DNA of 6,243 nucleotides, taken from NCBI GenBank assembly GCA_000715855.1, contig KL571324.1:11972-18214 (forward strand). Direction: 5' to 3'. The position numbers were made by a program, and so were the translations under genes. Under the pieces are notes generated by a model. That model searched no databases, was not told where the DNA came from, and saw only the letters and a program-made list of their open reading frames with translations. The first letter of the stretch is position 1. Every line of letters begins with the position of its first letter. The DNA is from Actinoplanes liguriensis. Its GTDB lineage: Bacteria > Actinomycetota > Actinomycetes > Mycobacteriales > Micromonosporaceae. Shown here piece by piece: positions 1-5,297 of the stretch.

Positions 1-2213
1 CCGAGATCCGTCTGCGCTTCGAGGCCGGCAAGGGCTTGAGCCGGTTGTTGCAGGCCGGGCTGTTCCGGGTCGCGGAGGAGATCCGGGTCGACGGCGAGCC
101 GATGCGCACGGTCGGGGATGTGGATCTGGTCGCCGCCCGGGTGCGGCGGGCGCAGGCGCACCGACGGCTCGGTGACGTGTGGACGGAGTGGGTGGAGCGC
201 CTGCGGATCGACGAGCCGACGGGCGGCTGGACCGATCCTGAGGTGTGGGCCGGGTTGCTGCTGACCGAGGCGGCGCAGTCATTGGAGTTCGACCTTCGTC
301 GCTGGCCGCCGCTGGTGGAGCGGATGGCAATGGTCGTACCGCAAATTGATCTTGAATTGGACGCGGCGCGACTCGCGGCGGTGGCCGAGATGATCGACGG
401 CGCCGGCGAGGTCTTCGCCCTCGATCAGGCGCGAGCCGCGGAGCGGGCGGTGACCGAGCGGCTGGCGCCGTGGCCGGAGCTGGCCGAGGCGTGGCTGAAA
501 CTGGACAGGTGGGACGAGGCGGTCGCGGAGATCACCCGGGTCGCCCTGCTGCAGCCGGACGTGCTGCGGTTCCACGCCTCGCACGACCGCCTGGTGAACG
601 CGGCGCCGGAGTGGGCCGCCCGGATCGCCACGGGGGAGCACCCGGTGATCTCCGGGCAGGCGTGCCTGGAGGCGTGGGAGTGGCGTCGCGCGCAGACCTG
701 GTTCGACAACGTGGTCGGCGACGTGGACCCGGCGCTGCTGGCCCGGCGGGTCGAGCGTGCCCGGGCGAAGATCCGCCGGCTGACCGGTGAGCTGGTCGTC
801 GCGTCGGCGTGGCTGGAGGTGGCCCGCGCGCTCGACGACCGGCGCCGTGCCGCGCTGGCCGACTGGACCACCGCGCTCCGCAAGATCGGCAAGGGGACGG
901 GGCGCAGCGCCGCGCTGTGGCAGGCGCACGCGCAGCGGTCGATGGAGTCGGCGGTCTCGGCGGTGCCGGTCTGGGTCATGTCGGTGGACCGGGCGATCGA
1001 GCAGTTCGCGGGTGGGGCGAAATTCGACGTGGTGATCGTCGACGAGGCGTCCCAGGCGGATCTGTTCGCGCTGCCGGTGCTCTCGCCGGGCGAGCGTGCC
1101 GTGGTGGTCGGCGACGACCAGCAGATCGGCCCGCAGCTCGGCTTCGTCGGTTCGGTGCAGGGGCTGATCCGGCGGCACCTGACGGACGTGCCGTCGGCCG
1201 AGCACTTCGACCCCGATTCGTCACTTTACGATCACGCGGTGCGTCGCTCGCCGGAGCGGATCCTGCTCACCGAGCACTTCCGATGTGTGCCGCAGATCAT
1301 CGAGTTCTCGTCACGGCACTACTACGACGGCAAGATCATGCCGTTACGTGCGGACCGGCCGGCGCTGCCGCCGATCCGGGCGGAGTTCTGCTCGGAGGGC
1401 GCCCGGGAGAACCTGCCGGGCGTCGGTGACATCAACGCAGCCGAGGCGGACGCCCTGGTCGACCGGGTAACAAAGATCGTTTCAGATCCCCGGTACGACG
1501 GTAAGACGCTCGGCGTGATCAGTCTGCTGAGCACCAGCGGTCAGGCGGGTCACATGCTCACCCGGCTGCGCGAGGCGATCGGCGAGGACGAGATCCAGGC
1601 GCGACGGCTGCGGGTCGGTGACGCCTACACGTTCCAGGGCGATGAACGCGACGTCGTTCTCGTATCCATGGTGGTGTCCGAGAATGATCCCCGGATCGCG
1701 GCGTTCACGAAACGCGATTACCACCGCCGGATCAATGTTGCCGCGTCCCGTGCCCGGGACCAGTTGTGGATTTACCATTCCGTCCGGCCCGGATCTCTGC
1801 TCCCGGATGACGCACGGGCGCTCCTTCTGTCGTACGTGGGGAATGTCCCGGCGGAAACAATCGGGAGCGATCCGGCGGCCCGGTGTGAAAGCGATTTCGA
1901 GCGCGACGTGCTGCGCCTTCTCGCGGTCCGTGGCTACCGGCCGATTCCGCAGTTCCGGATCGGCGGTTACCGGATCGACTTCGTGCTGAACGCGCCGGAC
2001 GGGCGACGGCTGGCGATCGAGTGCGACGGCGACGCCTACCAGGGGCCGGAGCGGTGGGAGAGCGACATGCGCCGGCAGGCTGTGCTGGAACGGGTCGGCA
2101 ACTGCGTGTTCGTCCGGATCCGGGGCAGTGTGTTCGCTCGTGAGCCGGAGGCGGCGATGCGTCCGGTGTGGCAGCGGATCACCGAGTTGGAGATCACTCC
2201 GGTGGGCGAGTGA
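1..2213 (+). CDS. Superfamily-1 DNA/RNA helicase with C-terminal DUF559/Vsr-like nuclease, 5'-truncated by window edge
   Basis: The frame is open from the first complete codon (nt 3) to the TGA at 2211-2213, so the gene starts upstream. The TTG at 36 has no ribosome binding site and is not a credible start. Helicase motifs appear in order: motif II DEASQ (1041-1055), motif III GDDQQIGP (1110-1133), motif IV-like EHFRC (1272-1286), motif V TFQGDERD (1629-1652) and motif VI NVAASRARDQ (1734-1763). This is the UPF1/Dna2-like AAA_11/AAA_12 arrangement. Walker A must lie left of the window; nt 3-1020 encode the helical insertion usual between motifs I and II. From about 1884 comes a restriction-like fold: ESDFE (1887-1901), then RIDF with Asp at 1977, then ECDGD with Glu at 2019 and Asp at 2025. 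Known relatives couple ATP-driven nucleic-acid translocation to cleavage, and several act in phage defence; a defence role here is inference. AT-richer codons and one TTA codon (1344) suggest an accessory gene. Confidence 0.9.
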   Translation, partial: EIRLRFEAGKGLSRLLQAGLFRVAEEIRVDGEPMRTVGDVDLVAARVRRAQAHRRLGDVWTEWVERLRIDEPTGGWTDPEVWAGLLLTEAAQSLEFDLRRWPPLVERMAMVVPQIDLELDAARLAAVAEMIDGAGEVFALDQARAAERAVTERLAPWPELAEAWLKLDRWDEAVAEITRVALLQPDVLRFHASHDRLVNAAPEWAARIATGEHPVISGQACLEAWEWRRAQTWFDNVVGDVDPALLARRVERARAKIRRLTGELVVASAWLEVARALDDRRRAALADWTTALRKIGKGTGRSAALWQAHAQRSMESAVSAVPVWVMSVDRAIEQFAGGAKFDVVIVDEASQADLFALPVLSPGERAVVVGDDQQIGPQLGFVGSVQGLIRRHLTDVPSAEHFDPDSSLYDHAVRRSPERILLTEHFRCVPQIIEFSSRHYYDGKIMPLRADRPALPPIRAEFCSEGARENLPGVGDINAAEADALVDRVTKIVSDPRYDGKTLGVISLLSTSGQAGHMLTRLREAIGEDEIQARRLRVGDAYTFQGDERDVVLVSMVVSENDPRIAAFTKRDYHRRINVAASRARDQLWIYHSVRPGSLLPDDARALLLSYVGNVPAETIGSDPAARCESDFERDVLRLLAVRGYRPIPQFRIGGYRIDFVLNAPDGRRLAIECDGDAYQGPERWESDMRRQAVLERVGNCVFVRIRGSVFAREPEAAMRPVWQRITELEITPVGE

Positions 2214-2264
2214 GTGTTCACCCAGCGCACGGATTCGGGAACGCGGCGTGCATGTGGACGGTCG

Positions 2265-2300
2265 CGGGCGGGTAGGAAATCGCACAAGGTCTTCCGCCCG
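2265..2300 (+). terminator. Weak terminator-like inverted repeat after the helicase gene
   Basis: CGGGCGG (2265-2271) pairs perfectly with CCGCCCG (2294-2300) around a 22-nt loop, 52 bp after the helicase stop codon. There is no T-tract. Actinobacterial terminators often lack one, but the loop is long, so this is only the best available candidate. Confidence 0.25.
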
Positions 2301-2335
2301 ATACAAACAGTGACTGTCCGTCATGGAGAGTGAGA

Positions 2336-2373
2336 CGCTTTTCGGTGGAATTGGGTAGTAAAGCGGTCCACCG
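2336..2373 (+). other. Two interleaved inverted repeats (pseudoknot-like topology)
   Basis: CGCTTT (2336-2341) is complementary to AAAGCG (2360-2365), and CGGTGGA (2343-2349) is complementary to TCCACCG (2367-2373). The arms alternate (A, B, A', B'), which is the topology of an H-type pseudoknot or of two mutually exclusive hairpins. The element lies just upstream of the candidate promoter, so it would be transcribed only if a promoter exists further left. It could equally be two protein-binding repeats. Confidence 0.35.
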
Positions 2374-2378
2374 TTCGG

Positions 2379-2407
2379 TTGTTTAGCTACTCTGGATGGG
2401 CGATAAT
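2379..2407 (+). promoter_or_regulatory. Candidate sigma-70-type promoter of the PAS-EAL gene
   Basis: A -35-like TTGTTT (2379-2384) is separated by exactly 17 bp from GATAAT (2402-2407), which matches the -10 consensus at five of six positions. Transcription would begin near 2413-2415, giving a leader of about 140 nt before the ATG at 2553. That start coincides with the 5' strand of the long paired stem described separately. Confidence 0.45.
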
Positions 2408-2410
2408 TCC

Positions 2411-2524
2411 CTGCTCCTGGCCTCGCCTGCGGTTGCGTCAAAACTTTGACTATGACGTCCACTGTTACTCCGGCCCGGTGACAGGTCGTAATAGGTAGGG
2501 GTCTTTTGGTGCCAGGGGAAGCAG
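2411..2524 (+). promoter_or_regulatory. Candidate structured 5' leader RNA of the PAS-EAL gene
   Basis: Outer stem: CTGCT (2411-2415) pairs with AGCAG (2520-2524), and CCTGGC (2416-2421) pairs with GCCAGG (2511-2516). That is 11 bp with a 3-nt bulge (GGA, 2517-2519). Inside lie two abutting hairpins. The first is GTCAA/TTGAC with an AACT loop (2437-2450). The second is TATGAC (2451-2456) with GTCGTA (2485-2490), a 5-nt bulge, then CTGTTAC (2462-2468) with GTGACAG (2478-2484); each of its two stems includes one G-U pair. The outer stem ends 10 nt before the ribosome binding site. The layout is riboswitch-like, but I see no consensus of a class I know, including GEMM cyclic di-GMP motifs. The GTCAAA/TTTGAC palindrome could instead be a DNA operator. 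Confidence 0.45.
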
Positions 2525-2534
2525 CCGAGCGCGA

Positions 2535-2543
2535 GGGGGGAGG
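2535..2543 (+). promoter_or_regulatory. Strong ribosome binding site of the PAS-EAL gene
   Basis: GGGGGGAGG lies 9 nt before the ATG at 2553. It fixes that start; no in-frame alternative upstream has a comparable site. Confidence 0.8.
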
Positions 2544-2552
2544 TGCTGTCGG

Positions 2553-4193
2553 ATGACCGTGCCCGAAGAACGCGAGCGCTGGGCGCCGCCGACCGCCTCG
2601 CTGCCCGAGCCGCGCCCACCGGCCGAGGACCGCGCGGCCTGGTTCTCCTACACCGCCGCCAACGATCAGATCGTCTGGTCGGCAGCCCTTTCCGGGATGC
2701 TCGGCCGGGTGCCGGCCGGGACCGAGATGACCCGCCAGGTCCTCGCCCGCTACGTGCACCGTGACGACCTCGCCGCTGCGCTCGGCGCGATCACCGAGGC
2801 CTGGACCAGCCGGGCCGCCGTGCGTGCCACGGTGCGGCTGATGCGCCACGACGGCGGCTGGTTCGACGTCGACTGCCGGGTGGAGCCGATGATGAGCCCG
2901 GACGGCACCGTCCGCGGCATCCGCGGCACGGTCCGCGACGTCACCGACCGCGAGCGCGCCCGCCGCGAGGACGCCCGGCTCACCCGTCGCGGCGAGACCG
3001 TGCAGACCTCGCTGGTCGACCCGGATCCGGCGACCGGCCTGCTGACCCGCGCCCGGTTCGCCGACGAGATCGATCGGGCCCTGCGGCAGGCCGCCGGCGC
3101 GGTGCTGGTGGTGCGGGTCCAGGGCGACGAGGACGAGCTCCTGAACCGGACGGCCCGGCGCCTGGAGGACCGGGTCGGCCCGGAGCAGCTGCTCGGCCGG
3201 GTCGGCACCAACGAGCTCGCGGTCCTGCTCGCCGCCACCAACTGGTCCGCCGCGCGCAAGCAGGCGAACGCGCTGGTCGAGGCCCTGCGCGAGGAGTCCG
3301 AGGCCCAGGTCTGGGGCGGCCTGGTCCGCTTCCGGCTGGACGGCGAGGCCGGCAGTCACGACCTGCTGATCGACGCCGAGCAGGCCTGGCGGCAGTCGCG
3401 CGAGGTGGACTGCCCGATCACCCTGGTCGCGCACCCGGTGCCGGCGCGGGACCGGCAGGGGATCTACCGGAACCGGGTCGCCGACGCGCTCGGCACCGAC
3501 CGGTTCACCCTCTACTCCCAGCCGATCCTGGAGCTGCAGACGAACCGGGTGACCCGGCACGAGCTGCTGTTGCGGGTGCTCGACGAGGCGGACGGCCCGC
3601 AGTCGCCGACCCAGGTGCTGGACACCGCGGAACGACTGGACGCGGTCTTCGACATCGACCTGTGGGTGGTCGAGCGGGCCATGCGGCTCGCCGCCGAGCA
3701 GCCCGGGATGGGCCTGCAGATCAACCTGTCCGGCCGCTCGGTCGGCGACCCGCGGCTGACCGCCGAGGTGGAGCGGCTGCTCTCGCAGTACCGGGTGAAC
3801 CCGCAGCAGCTCACCTTCGAGATCACCGAGACCGCGCTGATCGGGAACCTGAGCGAGGCCCGCCGCTTCGCCGACCGGATCCGCGATCTGGGGTGCTCGC
3901 TCGCGCTCGACGACTTCGGCTCCGGCTACGCGTCGTTCCGTTATCTGCGCCTCTTCCCGATCGACCTCGTCAAGATCGACGGGGAGTACGTGGTCGATCT
4001 GGTCGACAACCCCCAGGATCAGGTACTGGTCCGGGCCCTGGTTCAGGTCTGCCAGGCGTACGGCATCCACACCGTCGCCGAGTTCGTCCAGGACGAGGCC
4101 ACCCTCCGTATGCTGCGGGAACTCGGCGTCGACTACGTCCAGGGGTATCTGATCGGCCGTCCGTCACCGGTGGTTCCGGGCGGCCTGACTTAG
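2553..4193 (+). CDS. PAS / degenerate GGDEF / EAL protein, predicted cyclic di-GMP phosphodiesterase
   Basis: This is a 546-residue soluble protein with no signal peptide or membrane segment. A PAS fold spans about residues 28-135. It ends in GTVRDVTDRERA, the usual exit into a linker helix. The GGDEF-like domain (about 150-295) begins with DPDPATGLLTR, but its signature is RVGTNEL (216-222), so the catalytic loop is lost and no cyclic di-GMP synthesis is expected. The EAL domain (about 305-540) keeps the metal and catalytic residues: E337 (ELLLR), N391 (INLSG), E423 (FEITET), D453/D454 (DDFGSG), K474 (VKIDG), E510 (AEFVQ) and Q530 (VQGY). The second Glu of the usual AEGxE motif is Gln here. 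Hydrolysis of cyclic di-GMP to pGpG is the expected reaction. PAS would sense a ligand or partner, and the dead GGDEF may act as a regulatory GTP site as in some known proteins (inference). The cupin gene follows after 14 bp. Confidence 0.9.
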   Translation: MTVPEERERWAPPTASLPEPRPPAEDRAAWFSYTAANDQIVWSAALSGMLGRVPAGTEMTRQVLARYVHRDDLAAALGAITEAWTSRAAVRATVRLMRHDGGWFDVDCRVEPMMSPDGTVRGIRGTVRDVTDRERARREDARLTRRGETVQTSLVDPDPATGLLTRARFADEIDRALRQAAGAVLVVRVQGDEDELLNRTARRLEDRVGPEQLLGRVGTNELAVLLAATNWSAARKQANALVEALREESEAQVWGGLVRFRLDGEAGSHDLLIDAEQAWRQSREVDCPITLVAHPVPARDRQGIYRNRVADALGTDRFTLYSQPILELQTNRVTRHELLLRVLDEADGPQSPTQVLDTAERLDAVFDIDLWVVERAMRLAAEQPGMGLQINLSGRSVGDPRLTAEVERLLSQYRVNPQQLTFEITETALIGNLSEARRFADRIRDLGCSLALDDFGSGYASFRYLRLFPIDLVKIDGEYVVDLVDNPQDQVLVRALVQVCQAYGIHTVAEFVQDEATLRMLRELGVDYVQGYLIGRPSPVVPGGLT

Positions 4194-4194
4194 A

Positions 4195-4200
4195 TAGCGT
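4195..4200 (+). promoter_or_regulatory. Possible leaderless -10 element before the cupin gene
   Basis: TAGCGT fits TANNNT and stands 7 nt before the ATG at 4208, the spacing typical of leaderless actinobacterial transcripts. There is no ribosome binding site in the 14-bp gap, which fits that idea. No clear -35 is present, and translation by coupling to the upstream gene is equally possible. Confidence 0.25.
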
Positions 4201-4207
4201 GCTCGGT

Positions 4208-4597
4208 ATGGAGCACTACGTCATCGCCACCGTCGCTGAACAGAGTCCCGACTTCCGCCGGGTGCTGTGGACCGGCAAGCACACCCAGCTCGTCATCATG
4301 ACCGTCCCCGCGGGCGGCGAGATCGGCGAGGAGATCCACCACGTGGACCAGATCCTCACCTTCGTCAGCGGGGTCGGCAAGGCGATCGTCGGCGGGGAGA
4401 CCCGGACGGTGCAGCAGGGCGACCTGGTCATCGTCCCGGCCGGCGTCCAGCACAACTTCGTGAACGACGGGCCGAACCCGCTCGTCCTGCACACCGTTTA
4501 CGGGCCGCCCGAGCATGCCGATGGCGCGGTGCACAAAACGAAGGAAGAAGGGGACGCATTGGAAGAGGCAGGGTTGGACAACCCGCCTTCTTCTTGA
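4208..4597 (+). CDS. Small single-domain cupin protein
   Basis: This is a 129-residue cytoplasmic protein consisting of one cupin beta-barrel. Cupin motif 2 is perfect: GDLVIVPAGVQHNFVN (71-86) with metal ligand H82. Motif 1 is recognisable from G36 to G55 but carries E42 where the first His is expected, H44 at the second His and Q48 in place of Glu, so metal binding would be non-canonical. The C-terminal run YGPPEHADGAVHKTK is characteristic of a conserved small cupin family of unknown reaction, often labelled mannose-6-phosphate isomerase-like; that label should not be taken as its function. ATG 4208 is chosen because the mature fold starts there; an in-frame GTG at 4199 is an alternative. 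No ribosome binding site is visible. The 14-bp gap suggests co-transcription with the PAS-EAL gene or its own leaderless start. Confidence 0.85.
   Translation: MEHYVIATVAEQSPDFRRVLWTGKHTQLVIMTVPAGGEIGEEIHHVDQILTFVSGVGKAIVGGETRTVQQGDLVIVPAGVQHNFVNDGPNPLVLHTVYGPPEHADGAVHKTKEEGDALEEAGLDNPPSS
4562..4593 (+). terminator. Hairpin overlapping the end of the cupin gene
   Basis: GAAGAGGC (4562-4569) and GGGTT (4571-4575) pair with AACCC (4580-4584) and GCC plus T-CTTC (4585-4593) around a GGAC tetraloop, with one A and one T bulged. It ends just before the stop codon at 4595-4597. A T-run (4623-4628) follows 30 nt later, too far for a classic terminator. It may act in RNA stability or partial termination. 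Confidence 0.4.
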
Positions 4598-4599
4598 TT

Positions 4600-4609
4600 C
4601 GGACGTCCG
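4600..4609. promoter_or_regulatory. 10-bp perfect palindrome CGGACGTCCG
   Basis: This self-complementary decamer lies 2 bp after the cupin stop codon. It has no loop, so a DNA-binding dimer is more natural than an RNA hairpin. No regulator can be named, and chance occurrence in GC-rich DNA is possible. Confidence 0.2.
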
Positions 4610-4652
4610 TTTCCCTGTGCTCTTTTTTGAACACTTGGTTTGCCATTAGGCG

Positions 4653-4704
4653 CACGACGCCGGAACCGGCCGAGGCCCCCCAGCCAGCCGGTTCCGGCGC
4701 CGTG
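4653..4704 (+). terminator. Strong tail-less hairpin, probable intrinsic terminator
   Basis: A 13-bp perfect arm (4658-4670, CGCCGGAACCGGC) pairs with 4687-4699. Beyond one A-C mismatch the stem continues for 4 more pairs (CACG 4653-4656 with CGTG 4701-4704). The loop is 16 nt (4671-4686). No T-tract follows on either strand. Such GC-rich, U-less hairpins are common between actinobacterial genes. It separates the cupin gene from marR and would insulate the latter. Confidence 0.6.
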
Positions 4705-4774
4705 TCGAGGTGGAAAGTCCTCGGACAGCCTACTCGCTGAGGTTCACGTAAGTCGATCGATTCGGTGACCCGCT

Positions 4775-4790
4775 GTGGAATGCTGTCCAC
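4775..4790. promoter_or_regulatory. Candidate operator upstream of marR
   Basis: GTGGA-N6-TCCAC is a 16-bp inverted repeat 31-46 bp upstream of the predicted -10. Its centre ATGCTG recurs at 4798-4803, and each copy is followed shortly by TGTCC. MarR proteins often bind 16-20 bp inverted repeats near their own promoters, so autoregulation is plausible, but arms of only 5 bp are weak evidence. Confidence 0.3.
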
Positions 4791-4820
4791 CCGGCCCATG
4801 CTGCACTGTCCGAACGCCAC

Positions 4821-4826
4821 TAACCT
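4821..4826 (+). promoter_or_regulatory. Leaderless -10 element of marR
   Basis: TAACCT stands 6 nt before the ATG at 4833, so transcription would start at or next to the start codon. The sequence before the ATG has no purine-rich ribosome binding site. A -35 is not recognisable, as is frequent for leaderless promoters. Confidence 0.5.
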
Positions 4827-4832
4827 TCCAGC

Positions 4833-5282
4833 ATGGACGAGCCCCGCTGGTTGACGCCGGAGCAGCAGGAGGCCTGGCGGAACCTTGTCGAAGTGCTGGT
4901 CAAGGTGCCCGCGGCCCTGGAGACGCAGCTGCAGCGGGACGCCGGTCTCACGCACATGGGCTACCTGGTGATGATGACGCTCTCCGAGCATCCGGACCGC
5001 CGGCTCCCCATGAGTCACCTGGCCAAGCGGGCCTGCGCCTCGCTGTCCCGGCTCTCCCACGTGGTGGCCCGGCTGGAGGAGAAAGGCTGGCTCCGCCGGG
5101 AACGTGACCGGGGCGACGGCCGGGTGCAGATCGCGGTGCTCACCGACGAGGGGTTCGACAAGGTCGCGCAGACCGCTCCCGGTCATGCCGAGACGGTCCA
5201 GCAGCTGATCTTCGACCGGCTCACCCCGGCCCAGGCCCGCCAGCTCGGCAAGCTGGCGGAAGCGTTGCTCAAAAGTCCGTAG
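4833..5282 (+). CDS. MarR-family winged-helix transcription regulator
   Basis: This is a 149-residue protein, the usual length for MarR regulators, which bind DNA as dimers through a winged helix and release it on ligand binding or oxidation. The N-terminal helix (about 10-35) and C-terminal helices (about 105-149) form the dimer interface. The DNA-binding part is residues 40-107, with the recognition helix near SLSRLSHVVARLEEKGW (70-86) and the wing around RERDRGDGR (89-97), followed by the LTDEG signature. One cysteine, C68, lies just before the recognition helix and could be redox- or electrophile-sensitive (inference). The ATG at 4833 has no ribosome binding site but fits a leaderless start. 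The mycothiol-dependent dehydrogenase gene begins 33 bp downstream on the same strand, so co-transcription and control of that gene are likely. Confidence 0.9.
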   Translation: MDEPRWLTPEQQEAWRNLVEVLVKVPAALETQLQRDAGLTHMGYLVMMTLSEHPDRRLPMSHLAKRACASLSRLSHVVARLEEKGWLRRERDRGDGRVQIAVLTDEGFDKVAQTAPGHAETVQQLIFDRLTPAQARQLGKLAEALLKSP

Positions 5283-5297
5283 GGTCTTGCTTATGCA

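Larger units (their letters stand above)
2214..2552. other. 339-bp non-coding region rich in inverted repeats
   Basis: No convincing gene is present on either strand. Base composition is visibly more AT-rich than the flanking genes, especially 2300-2510. It holds a weak terminator-like repeat (2265-2300), an 11-bp odd palindrome ACAGTGACTGT (2307-2317), two interleaved inverted repeats (2336-2373), a promoter-like pair (2379-2407) and a long foldable leader (2411-2524). The density of pairing segments suggests regulation of the downstream PAS-EAL gene. Confidence 0.7.

Noticed and set aside
36..38. TTG as the start of the helicase gene
   Set aside because: The frame is open to the left edge with normal-looking codons, no ribosome binding site precedes it, and Walker A is missing, so the gene is simply cut by the window.
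2446..2451. TTGACT as a -35 element
   Set aside because: No -10-like hexamer occurs 16-19 bp downstream (the sequence there is TCCGGC-like), and the hexamer is part of the inverted repeat at 2437-2450.
2462..2484. BldD operator in the PAS-EAL leader
   Set aside because: TTAC and GTGA half-sites are present, but they are 9 bp apart instead of the 5 bp of the known BldD consensus. The segment is better explained as a hairpin.
2400..2552. GEMM (cyclic di-GMP) riboswitch before the EAL gene
   Set aside because: The conserved GEMM core segments are absent. The leader folds differently, so it is reported only as an unclassified structure.
1482..4070. Very long open frame on the minus strand opposite the helicase and PAS-EAL genes
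   Set aside because: It spans two well-supported + genes and the AT-richer intergenic region. Its protein is low-complexity (rich in Arg, Pro, Asp, His, Gly) with no domain, as expected for the antisense of GC-rich codons.
5280..5295. Separate promoter between marR and mscR
   Set aside because: TAGGGT and TTATGC-like hexamers are present, but neither has a credible -35 at the right distance. The 33-bp gap favours co-transcription.
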